Origin: Noviherbaspirillum suwonense
GTDB lineage: Bacteria > Pseudomonadota > Gammaproteobacteria > Burkholderiales > Burkholderiaceae_D
Assembly: GCF_900182955.1 (NCBI RefSeq)
Contig: NZ_FXUL01000005.1
Span: 1 to 64,000, forward strand
Reading direction: 5' to 3'
DNA length: 64,000 nucleotides
Numbering within the stretch: the first letter of the stretch is position 1; each line of letters starts with the position of its first letter. The notes under the pieces were generated by a model. It was not told the origin of the DNA, made no database searches, and saw only the letters and a program-made list of their open reading frames with translations. This document shows positions 56,680 through 64,000 of this stretch, piece after piece. The translations under genes were made by a program, and so were the position numbers.

Positions 56680-57996
56680 ATGAAGGTCATCGTATTGGGT
56701 TCGGGCATCATAGGCACCGCTTCCGCATGGTTTCTGCGGCAATCCGGCCATGAGGTCACCGTCATCGAACGCCAGCCCGGCGCCGCGCAGGAAACCAGCT
56801 TTGCCAACGGCTGCCAGATTTCCGTTTCCCACGCCGAACCCTGGGCCAACCCGGCGGCGCCGATGAAGGTGCTGAAATGGCTGGGCCAGGAAGACGCGCC
56901 GCTGCTGTTCCGCCTGCGCCCCGAATGGCTGCAATGGCGCTGGGGCCTGCAATTCCTGCGCGAATGCACGGCGGCGCGCACCGACCACAATATCCGGCAG
57001 ATCGTCGCGCTGTGCGAGTACAGCCGCCAGACCCTGCAGGCCGTGCGCGCTGACACCGGCATCGACTATGACTTCCTGACCCGCGGCATCCTGCACTTCT
57101 ACACCGAGCAGCGCGACTTCGACGAGTCGCTGCGCGCAGCCAAGCTGATGCGCGACCTCGGCTGCCCGCGCCAGTCCATCGGCGCCGACGAAGTCGTGCG
57201 CATCGAGCCGGCGCTGGCGTCCAGCCGCGACCGCATCGTCGGCGGCGACTACACGCCCACCGACGAATCCGGCGACGTCTACAAGTTCACCACCGGCCTC
57301 GCCGCCCGGGCGCAGCAGGCCGGCGTCGACTTCCGTTTCAACACCACCGTGACCCGGCTGCTGACCGAGGGCGCCGGCGCTGCCGCGCGCATCACCGGCG
57401 TCGAGGTGATCGACGAGCATGGCGTGCACCGCACGCTGCGCGCCGACGCCTACGTGATGGCGATGGGCAGCTTCAGCGTGCCGCTGCTGCAGCCGCTGGG
57501 CATCAATCTGATGATCTATCCCGGCAAGGGCTATTCGGCGACCTATGCGGTCACCAACCCCGATCTCGCGCCTTCGGTGTCGCTGACCGACGATGGCTAC
57601 AAGCTGGTCGTCTCGCGGCTGGGCGACCGCCTGCGCGTGGCCGGCACCTGCGAGCTCAACGGCTATACCCGCGAACTCAACACCACCCGCTGCGAAGCCA
57701 TCACCCGCCGCACCCGCGAACTGTTCCCCGGCGCCTGCGACTACGACAACCCCGCCTACTGGACCGGCCTGCGCCCGCTGACGCCATCCAACGTCCCCTA
57801 TATCGGCCGCAGCCGCTACGGCAACCTGTTCCTGAACACCGGCCACGGCACGCTGGGATGGACCATGGGATGCGGTTCGGGCCGGGCCATTGCCGACATC
57901 GTGTCCGGCCGGCAGCCCGAGGTGGATTTCGCATTCACCGGAATGCCGCGCGGACAGCATGTCGCCCCGGTGGGCAAGCAGGTTGTGCAAGCCTGA
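56680..57996 (+). CDS. dadA: D-amino acid dehydrogenase small subunit
   Basis: A 438-residue FAD-dependent dehydrogenase of the DadA type, oxidising D-amino acids (chiefly D-Ala) at the inner membrane and feeding the quinone pool. The FAD motif KVIVLGSGIIGTASAWFLRQ is at the N-terminus, followed by the signature FANGCQISVSHAEPWANPAA. The C-terminal closing motif NTGHGTLGWTMGCGSGRAIA is intact. ATG 56680 is fixed by AGGAG six nt upstream. AT-rich promoter DNA precedes it (56538-56679), with TACAAT near 56643 as -10 candidate. An Lrp-type regulator lies convergent downstream. Confidence 0.93.
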   Translation: MKVIVLGSGIIGTASAWFLRQSGHEVTVIERQPGAAQETSFANGCQISVSHAEPWANPAAPMKVLKWLGQEDAPLLFRLRPEWLQWRWGLQFLRECTAARTDHNIRQIVALCEYSRQTLQAVRADTGIDYDFLTRGILHFYTEQRDFDESLRAAKLMRDLGCPRQSIGADEVVRIEPALASSRDRIVGGDYTPTDESGDVYKFTTGLAARAQQAGVDFRFNTTVTRLLTEGAGAAARITGVEVIDEHGVHRTLRADAYVMAMGSFSVPLLQPLGINLMIYPGKGYSATYAVTNPDLAPSVSLTDDGYKLVVSRLGDRLRVAGTCELNGYTRELNTTRCEAITRRTRELFPGACDYDNPAYWTGLRPLTPSNVPYIGRSRYGNLFLNTGHGTLGWTMGCGSGRAIADIVSGRQPEVDFAFTGMPRGQHVAPVGKQVVQA

Positions 57997-58059
57997 GCGG
58001 CGAACGCAAGCAGCGGCGGCCGTCAGCGCATCCGCTGCATTAATACAGCGCGTTTGCCC

Positions 58060-58569
58060 TCAGCGTTCGGTCCGAACCTGCACTTCCGCGGTCTTTTCGT
58101 CGAATGCGACGCGGGTGACGAACTTCGCACGCTTCATCGGGAAGCGCGACTGGAAATGCCGGACGTTCCCCGAGCCGGAAATTGCCCGCCGGACGAACTG
58201 GTAATACGCGTCCATGTCCAGCACATGCACCACCAGGAAATAATCGTAATCGCCTGACACGAAATAGCATTGCAGCACTTCGGCCTCGCGGTTCATACGG
58301 CTTTCGAACGCCTTCATGTGCTCGTCGGACTGGTTGGTCAGCGACACTTCCAGAAAGGCCATCATCCCGTAGCCCAGCGCGAACGGGTCCACCATCGCCA
58401 CGTCGTCGCTGATGACGCCGGCCTCGCGCAGTTCGCGCACCCGGCGCAGGCAGGTCGGCTGCGACACATGCACCTTCTCGGCCAGTTCCCGGGTCGGGAT
58501 CTGGTTGTCTTTTTGCAGCAGGTTCAGCAGCTTTCGGTCGACCTTGTCGAGCGTACGGAATTTGGGCAT
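58060..58569 (-). CDS. Lrp/AsnC family transcriptional regulator
   Basis: A 169-residue regulator. The N-terminal helix-turn-helix (about 8-60) has TLDKVDRKLLNLLQKDNQIP and VSQPTCLRRVRELREAGVIS. The RAM ligand-binding domain follows with VLQCYFVSGDYDYFLVVHVL and DMDAYYQFVRRA. Likely regulator of the convergent dadA or a nearby amino-acid gene. Neighbouring binding protein at 58781 is divergent from it and could be a target. The specific effector cannot be read. Confidence 0.9.
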   Translation of the reverse strand: MPKFRTLDKVDRKLLNLLQKDNQIPTRELAEKVHVSQPTCLRRVRELREAGVISDDVAMVDPFALGYGMMAFLEVSLTNQSDEHMKAFESRMNREAEVLQCYFVSGDYDYFLVVHVLDMDAYYQFVRRAISGSGNVRHFQSRFPMKRAKFVTRVAFDEKTAEVQVRTER

Positions 58570-58780
58570 GGTGGGGCAGGCATGGAGTGGTAGCCCAAGA
58601 GTGTTACAGCAAGCGCGGCCAAATTCAATTGCCAGCGATTAATTTATGCATACTCGTCTTTGGATGGGTTGAGCCGGGCCGGAAAAGTTAAGAAAAACCG
58701 CAAAAGGCGGCATAATGACGCGGCATTGATTCACAGTGTCGCAGCGCTCGTCGCCCCTATCTATCCTCAGGAGGAAAGTC

Positions 58781-59926
58781 ATGCAGTTGATTACAAAAAT
58801 GCTTCCGTTGGCAGCCGCCATCGCGCTGTTCGCCGGTTCTGCCCAGGCGCAGGAAATGGTGGTCAAGCTTGGCCACGTGGCGCCGATGTCGGGCGGACAG
58901 GCCCACTACGGCCGCGACAATGCCAATGGAGCGATCCTGGCAGTGGAAGACCTCAACGCCAAGGGCTTCATGATCGGCGGCAAGAAGGTGAAATTCGAGC
59001 TGCTGAACGAAGATGACGCGGCCGACCCCAAGCAGGGCACCGCGGTTGCGCAGAAGCTGGTCGACGCCAAGGTCAACGGCGTGATCGGCCACCTCAATTC
59101 CGGCACCACGATCCCCGCATCGCGCATCTACCATGACGCCGGCATCCCGCAGATCTCGCCGTCGGCCACCAATCCGAAGTACACCCAGCAGGGCTACAAG
59201 TCGGCCTTCCGCGTCGTCGCCAACGACGGCCAGCTTGGCGGCACGCTGGGCAAGTATGCGATCACCACGCTCAAGGGCAAGAACATCGCGGTCATCGACG
59301 ACCGCACCGCCTACGGCCAGGGCGTCGCCACCGAGTTCGTCAAGGGCGCCAAGGCCGCGCTGCCGGGCGTGCAGATCACGCAGCAGTACACCACCGACAA
59401 GGCAACCGACTTCAATGCGATCCTGACCGCGATCAAGGGCAAGAATCCGGACATCGTGTTCTTCGGCGGCATGGACAACGTCGGCGGCCCGATGCTGCGC
59501 CAGATGAAGCAGCTGGGCATCAATGCGAAATTCATGGGCGGCGACGGCCTCTGCACCGCGGAACTGCCGAAGCTCGCGGGCGACGGCCTGTCCGACAACC
59601 AGGTCGTCTGCGCGGAAGCGGGCGGCGTCACCGGCGCCAAGGAAAAAGCGATGGAGCAGTTCGTCGCGCGCTACAAGAAGCGCTTCAACATGGACGTGCA
59701 GCTGTATGCGCCCTATGTCTACGACGCGGTGATGACCATGGCGACCGCCATGCAGAAGGCCAATTCGGCCGAGCCGGCGAAATATCTGCCTGAGCTGACG
59801 AAGATCAATTACGACGGCGTCACCGGCCCGATTTCCTTCGATGACAAGGGCGACATCAAGGATGGCACGCTGACCCTGTTCACCTTCAAGGAAGGCAAGA
59901 AGGAAAAGATCGCCGTGGTGAAGTAA
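58781..59926 (+). CDS. Branched-chain amino acid ABC transporter substrate-binding protein (LivJ/K type)
   Basis: A 381-residue periplasmic binding protein. The signal peptide LPLAAAIALFAGSAQAQE is cleaved after AQA near residue 23, then VVKLGHVAPMSGGQAHYGRD, the Peripla_BP_6 start. Ligand-contact regions such as IGHLNSGTTIPASRIYHDAG and NIAVIDDRTAYGQGVATEFV are intact. AGGAGG precedes ATG 58781. No permease or ATPase genes follow, so it works with a transporter encoded elsewhere. Transcript ends at the hairpin 59961-59987. Confidence 0.92.
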   Translation: MQLITKMLPLAAAIALFAGSAQAQEMVVKLGHVAPMSGGQAHYGRDNANGAILAVEDLNAKGFMIGGKKVKFELLNEDDAADPKQGTAVAQKLVDAKVNGVIGHLNSGTTIPASRIYHDAGIPQISPSATNPKYTQQGYKSAFRVVANDGQLGGTLGKYAITTLKGKNIAVIDDRTAYGQGVATEFVKGAKAALPGVQITQQYTTDKATDFNAILTAIKGKNPDIVFFGGMDNVGGPMLRQMKQLGINAKFMGGDGLCTAELPKLAGDGLSDNQVVCAEAGGVTGAKEKAMEQFVARYKKRFNMDVQLYAPYVYDAVMTMATAMQKANSAEPAKYLPELTKINYDGVTGPISFDDKGDIKDGTLTLFTFKEGKKEKIAVVK

Positions 59927-59960
59927 GCAGGACAGGCGGCATCGGTTGCGCCTTGAATGA

Positions 59961-59987
59961 AAACGCCGGCTTCGCGCCGGCGTTTTT
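59961..59987 (+). terminator. Intrinsic terminator of the binding-protein gene
   Basis: AAACGCCGGC (59961-59970) and GCCGGCGTTT (59976-59985) pair over a 5-nt loop and are followed by T. It also lies 24 bp past the stop of the leftward cytochrome gene and could serve both. Confidence 0.82.
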
Positions 59988-60010
59988 GCATCGTCAGACC
60001 TGACTCCGCA

Positions 60011-60319
60011 TTATTTCTGGGACAGGATCCACTTGACCAGGGTGTGGGCTTCCGCGTCGTTGACCTGCGTGTTGGCCGGCATGGGCACCGGCCCCCAGAC
60101 GCCGCTGCTGCCCTTCAGGACCTTCTGCACCAGCTTGTCTTCCGCGTCCTTCTGGCCCGCGTATTTGGCGGCGACGTCCTTGTAAGCCGGACCGAGCACC
60201 TTCTTGTCGACCGCGTGGCAAGCCATGCAATTCTTGGCCTTCGCCAGGTCGGCATTTGCAAGTGCGGCATTCGATGCCAGCGCACTGGCAGCCAGACCGA
60301 TGAACAACAGTGCTTTCAT
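60011..60319 (-). CDS. Class I cytochrome c (c551/c5 type), periplasmic
   Basis: A 102-residue monoheme cytochrome. The signal peptide ends ALASNAALA (about 22). Heme motif C31-M-A-C34-H35 and axial Met80 (GVWGPVPMPANTQVND) are present. It carries electrons in the periplasm between respiratory complexes and terminal oxidases. Monocistronic. Confidence 0.92.
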   Translation of the reverse strand: MKALLFIGLAASALASNAALANADLAKAKNCMACHAVDKKVLGPAYKDVAAKYAGQKDAEDKLVQKVLKGSSGVWGPVPMPANTQVNDAEAHTLVKWILSQK

Positions 60320-60437
60320 TGAAGTTTCTCCAGGGTATCCATATGGGTTATTGTTGCGGGGCTACTTTATCACACGGTGCAAACCGGCCGGGTAGCCGTT
60401 ACAACGCCTGACAATATGCTGCCGCAAAGGAGTTCTT

Positions 60438-60659
60438 ATGCTGTTGATCGTCCTCATCGTCGGATTGAGCGCCCTTCGATTTTTCGAAATCGGCCCGTTC
60501 GCCACGCTTTCCTGGTGGTGGATAGGCGCGCTGTTCGCCGCCGCATTCATCTGGTTCGAATATATCGAAAAAATGCTCGGACGCGACAAGCGCCGTGCGC
60601 ACGATGAATCGGAACAGGCGAGACGGAAACGGGTTTCGTCGACCTTCAAGAAAAAATAA
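60438..60659 (+). CDS. Small Trp-rich membrane protein (TIGR04438)
   Basis: A 73-residue protein with two hydrophobic segments (LLIVLIVGLSALRFF and LSWWWIGALFAAAFIWFEYI) and a strongly basic C-terminus (KMLGRDKRRAHDESEQARRK). This matches the betaproteobacterial small Trp-rich family, function unknown. Its stop lies in the foot of the terminator stem at 60659-60680. Confidence 0.85.
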   Translation: MLLIVLIVGLSALRFFEIGPFATLSWWWIGALFAAAFIWFEYIEKMLGRDKRRAHDESEQARRKRVSSTFKKK

Positions 60660-60680
60660 AAGCCGGGAAGACCCGGCTTT
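60659..60680 (+). terminator. Intrinsic hairpin after the Trp-rich gene
   Basis: AAAGCCGGG (60659-60667) and CCCGGCTTT (60672-60680) pair perfectly around AAGA. It lies between the stop at 60659 and the ilvD stop, so it can end both convergent transcripts. Confidence 0.78.
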
Positions 60681-60743
60681 CGGAAAAACGCAGAATCCGG
60701 GCTATGCCGGTTCGCCGCCGGCCGGGCCGGCGACGATGCGCTG

Positions 60744-62417
60744 TCAGCCGGTGACGGCGCCCTTGCTGGCCGAACTTGCCAGCGCAGCATACTTGGACAG
60801 GATGCCGCGGGTATAACGCGGCGCCGGCTGCTTCCATTCGGCGCGGCGGCGGGCGATTTCCTCGTCCGGCACGTTCAGCTGGATCAGCTGCACGTGCGCG
60901 TCGATCGTGACCGAGTCGCCTTCCTGCACCAGCGCGATGGTGCCGCCGGCATAGGCTTCCGGCGCGACGTGGCCGACCACCATGCCCCAGGTGCCGCCGG
61001 AGAAGCGGCCGTCGGTGATCAGGCCGACCGACTCGCCCAGCCCCTTGCCGATCAGCGCCGACGTCGGCGCCAGCATTTCCGGCATGCCCGGCCCGCCCTT
61101 CGGTCCCAGGTAACGCAGGATCAGCACGTCTCCCGCCTTGATCTTGTCAGCGAGGATCGCGTCCATTGCCGAATACTCGTCCTCGAAAACCCGGGCCGGC
61201 CCGGTGATGGACGGGTTTTTCAGGCCGCTGATCTTGGCCACGCAGCCTTCCGGCGCCAGGTTGCCCTTCAAAATGGCCAGATGGCCCTCGTCGTAGAGCG
61301 CCTTGTCGATGGTGCGGATCACGTCCTGGTCGGCGCGCGGCACGTCCGGCACGTCGGCCAGCTCCTCGGCAATGGTGCGGCCGGTGATGGTGATGCAGTC
61401 GCCATGCAGCAGGCCGGCCTTCAGCAGCACTTTCATGACCTGCGGAATGCCGCCGGCCTTGTGCAGGTCGGTCGCCACGTATTTGCCGGACGGCTTGAGG
61501 TCGCAGATCACCGGCACCTTCTTGCGCATGCGCTCGAAATCGTCGAGGTTCCATTCGATCTCGCCGGCATGGGCAATCGCCAGGTAATGCAGGATGGCGT
61601 TCGTGGAGCCGCCCGTCGCCATCAGCACCGCCACCGCGTTCTCGATCGACTTGCGGGTCACGATGTCGCGCGGCTTCAGGTCGCGCTTGACCGCGTCCAC
61701 CAGCACCCGCGCCGACTCGGCGGCCGAGCCGACCTTCTCGTCGTCCGGGTTGGCCATCGTGGATGAATACATCAGCGCCATGCCCAGCGCCTCGAACGAG
61801 GACGACATGGTGTTGGCGGTGTACATGCCGCCGCAGGAACCGGACGACGGGCAGGCATTGCGCTCGATGCCGTCGAAGTCTTCCTGCGACATGCGCCCGG
61901 CGGTGAACTCGCCGACCGCCTCGAAGGCCGACACGATGGTCAGGTCGGTGCCCTTCCACTTGCCCGGCTTGATGGTGCCGCCGTAGACATAGATGCTGGG
62001 CACGTTGGTGCGCAGCATGCCTATCATCCCGCCCGGCATGTTCTTGTCGCAGCCGCCGATGACGACGCAGCCGTCCATCCACTGGCCGTTGACCGCGGTC
62101 TCGATGCAGTCGGCAATGACTTCGCGGGAGATCAGCGAATATTTCATGCCCTCGGTGCCCATCGACATGCCGTCGGAGATGGTCGGCGTGCCGAACACCT
62201 GCGGATTGGCGCCGGCGTCCTTGACCGCCTTGATGGCGACATCGGCCAGCTTCTGCAGGCCGGAATTGCAGGGGGTGATGGTGGAGTGGCCATTCGCAAT
62301 GCCGATCATGGGCTTGTCGAAGTCAGCCTTTTCGTAACCCATCGCGTAATACATCGAGCGGTTGGGACTGCGGGCGACGCCCTGGGTAATATTTTTCGAG
62401 CGGCGATTGAATGCCAT
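60744..62417 (-). CDS. ilvD: Dihydroxy-acid dehydratase
   Basis: A 557-residue iron-sulfur dehydratase of branched-chain amino acid synthesis. The cluster and magnesium motifs are present: [40 protein letters not shown] and [20 protein letters not shown], with [20 protein letters not shown] near the C-terminus. AGGAGG precedes ATG 62417; an upstream in-frame start at 62492 overlaps the divergent promoter and is rejected. It is divergent from the LysR-type gene, its likely regulator. Confidence 0.96.
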   Translation of the reverse strand: MAFNRRSKNITQGVARSPNRSMYYAMGYEKADFDKPMIGIANGHSTITPCNSGLQKLADVAIKAVKDAGANPQVFGTPTISDGMSMGTEGMKYSLISREVIADCIETAVNGQWMDGCVVIGGCDKNMPGGMIGMLRTNVPSIYVYGGTIKPGKWKGTDLTIVSAFEAVGEFTAGRMSQEDFDGIERNACPSSGSCGGMYTANTMSSSFEALGMALMYSSTMANPDDEKVGSAAESARVLVDAVKRDLKPRDIVTRKSIENAVAVLMATGGSTNAILHYLAIAHAGEIEWNLDDFERMRKKVPVICDLKPSGKYVATDLHKAGGIPQVMKVLLKAGLLHGDCITITGRTIAEELADVPDVPRADQDVIRTIDKALYDEGHLAILKGNLAPEGCVAKISGLKNPSITGPARVFEDEYSAMDAILADKIKAGDVLILRYLGPKGGPGMPEMLAPTSALIGKGLGESVGLITDGRFSGGTWGMVVGHVAPEAYAGGTIALVQEGDSVTIDAHVQLIQLNVPDEEIARRRAEWKQPAPRYTRGILSKYAALASSASKGAVTG

Positions 62418-62518
62418 GATGCCTCCTGGAGCCTGCGTAAGTGAGCCGCTACAGTGCCTTGCCATCAAGTCCCTGTCAAATATATCATTCACGTTTCATC
62501 CATATAAATTGCATATCG

Positions 62519-63421
62519 ATGAATCTTGAATTGCGCCAGTTGCGCTACTTTGTCGCAGTCGCCGAAGAGATGCATTTCGGCCGCGCCGCGCAGCGCCTGC
62601 ACATGACGCAGCCGCCGCTGTCGCAGAGCATCCAGGCGCTCGAAGCACTGCTCGGCACGCCGCTCTTTGCGCGCACCAGCCGCAGCGTCACGCTGACGCC
62701 GGCCGGCGCCGCGCTGCTGCCGCACGTGCGCCAGCTGCTGCACGATGCACAGGCGCTGCCCGACCTTGCGCGGCGCGCCGCCGCAGGCGAGTCCGGCCGG
62801 CTGTCGCTGGCCTTCGTGTCGACCGCGGACTACAGCGTGCTGCCGCGCTTCCTGCACCGGTTCCGCAGCGCGTATCCGCAGGTGCAGATCGAGCTGCGCG
62901 AAGCGACGACCGACCTGCAGCTCGAGGCGCTGGAGCAGAACGAGATCGATGTCGGCCTGCTGATCCCGCCATTGACCGACCGCATGAAAGACCTGCTGGC
63001 GTATCGCCGGGTGCTGTCCGAACCGCTGGTGCTGGCCGCGCCGGAGGACGCCGCCGCGCTGCGCGCGGAAGGGCCGGTGCCGCTGCAGGCGGTGGCCGAC
63101 CTGCCGCTGATCATCTTCCCGCGCCGCATAGCGCCCGCCTTCCATGACGCCATCCTCGGCTGCTACCGGGATGCCGGGCTGACGCCGCGCATCGGGCAGG
63201 AGGCGATACAGATGCAGACCATCGTCGGCCTGGTTTCGGCGGGCATGGGCATCGCTCTTGTGCCACAATCTGTCTCCAATTTGAAAAGGCCGGGCGTGGT
63301 CTACCGCGCGCTGGCCGGCACGACCGCCGTGATCGAGACCGGCCTGGCCTGGCGCCGGGACAATCCGTCGCCGGTATTGCACGCATTTTTAGAACTCCTC
63401 GAAAAGACCACCCTATGCTGA
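62519..63421 (+). CDS. LysR family transcriptional regulator
   Basis: A 300-residue regulator. The winged HTH is in the first ~60 residues ([20 protein letters not shown] then [20 protein letters not shown]). The LysR substrate domain follows ([20 protein letters not shown] to the end, [20 protein letters not shown]). Divergent from ilvD, 101 bp apart, so control of ilvD by a branched-chain intermediate is plausible; the inducer is not visible. Its last codons overlap lgt by 7 bp. Confidence 0.93.
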   Translation: MNLELRQLRYFVAVAEEMHFGRAAQRLHMTQPPLSQSIQALEALLGTPLFARTSRSVTLTPAGAALLPHVRQLLHDAQALPDLARRAAAGESGRLSLAFVSTADYSVLPRFLHRFRSAYPQVQIELREATTDLQLEALEQNEIDVGLLIPPLTDRMKDLLAYRRVLSEPLVLAAPEDAAALRAEGPVPLQAVADLPLIIFPRRIAPAFHDAILGCYRDAGLTPRIGQEAIQMQTIVGLVSAGMGIALVPQSVSNLKRPGVVYRALAGTTAVIETGLAWRRDNPSPVLHAFLELLEKTTLC

Positions 63422-64000
63422 TACATCCGATGCCCGACCCGATCGCCATTGCGATCGGCCCGATTGCAATACGCTGGTACGGGCTGATGTATCTGCTGGC
63501 CTTCGCCCTGTTCATCGGCCTCGGCCGGCTGCGCGTGAAGCAGCCGCATATCGCCGCCGCGGGCTGGAAGGCCGAGCATCTCGACGACATGCTGTTCTAC
63601 GGCGTGCTGGGCGTGGTGATCGGCGGCCGGCTGGGCGAGGTGCTGTTCTATAACCCGGTGTACTACCTCGCGCATCCGCTCGACATCTTCGCGGTATGGA
63701 AAGGCGGCATGTCCTTCCACGGCGGCTTCCTCGGCGTGATGGCGGCAATGGCGATATGGGGCCGGCGCAACGGCCGCCGGCTGATGGACATCATGGACTT
63801 CATCGCGCCGCTGGTGCCGCTGGGGTATGCTGCGGGCCGCATCGGCAACTTCATCAATGCCGAACTGCCGGGCCGGGTCGCCGACGCCACCCTGCCATGG
63901 GCGATGATCTGGCCCAATGTCGACCAGCTGCCGCGCCATCCGTCGCCGATCTACCAGGCGCTGATCGACGGCGTGCTGCTGTTCATCGTGCTGTGGCTGT
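63415..64000 (+). CDS. lgt: Prolipoprotein diacylglyceryl transferase, truncated by the window
   Basis: At least 195 residues of an integral membrane enzyme that attaches diacylglycerol to lipobox Cys. It begins [20 protein letters not shown] then [20 protein letters not shown], and has the Lgt signature [20 protein letters not shown] and [20 protein letters not shown]. The C-terminal third lies beyond the window. ATG 63415 overlaps the LysR stop, so the two genes are co-transcribed. Confidence 0.94.
   Translation, partial: MLIHPMPDPIAIAIGPIAIRWYGLMYLLAFALFIGLGRLRVKQPHIAAAGWKAEHLDDMLFYGVLGVVIGGRLGEVLFYNPVYYLAHPLDIFAVWKGGMSFHGGFLGVMAAMAIWGRRNGRRLMDIMDFIAPLVPLGYAAGRIGNFINAELPGRVADATLPWAMIWPNVDQLPRHPSPIYQALIDGVLLFIVLWL

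Overview
The window is about 64 kb of high-GC chromosome from a betaproteobacterium, most likely a Burkholderiales member of the Oxalobacteraceae (Herbaspirillum, Noviherbaspirillum or Massilia type). This rests on gene content read from the sequence: an aceE-aceF-lpdA operon carrying a betaproteobacterial proteasome homologue (BPH), the small Trp-rich TIGR04438 protein, YhdP-nitrilase-TldD linkage, a DUF898/M48 pair and holC with a DUF2486-like partner. No database search was run, so the genus is inference.

Layout: 1-600 is a hexanucleotide satellite. 620-5724 carries purU, a bactofilin, an MDR-family reductase, and a DUF898 membrane protein with an M48 peptidase. 5783-12406 is the leftward yhdP-nitrilase-tldD operon, divergent from glnE (12573-15293). 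tRNA-Leu(CAA) at 15350 opens a short, AT-richer accessory patch (about 15.5-17.6 kb) with a frameshifted hicA, an intact hicB, a third small gene and a palindromic repeat. 17795-30467 is housekeeping and sensory: a Tat-exported PhoX-like protein, two histidine kinases, a chemoreceptor, a beta-helix protein, a ketopantoate reductase homologue and an acyltransferase, plus a near-consensus sigma-54 promoter in front of an 87-codon gene.

30623-33285 is a two-gene DNA-repair operon (radical SAM protein plus a fused DUF4130-UdgX protein) with a perfect CTGT-N8-ACAG LexA box just upstream. Next to it is an orphan 415-residue protein with HAE and PCxxC motifs, which looks like an undescribed deaminase-fold protein. 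34792-38749 is a paoABC-type periplasmic molybdenum aldehyde oxidoreductase. 39001-43066 holds a lipoprotein esterase, a decayed phd-vapC pair, a nucleoside-diphosphate-sugar-epimerase-like protein and a ferredoxin-type flavin reductase. argD (43261) sits behind a promoter, a short ORF with three consecutive Arg codons and an intrinsic terminator, which together look like an attenuator.

44616-51633 is the leftward pyruvate dehydrogenase operon aceE-aceF-BPH-lpdA. It is followed rightwards by folD-prlC-glutaredoxin-like-holC-DUF2486-like, then dadA with a convergent Lrp-type regulator, a Liv-type binding protein, cytochrome c, ilvD, a divergent LysR regulator and the start of lgt, which runs off the window.
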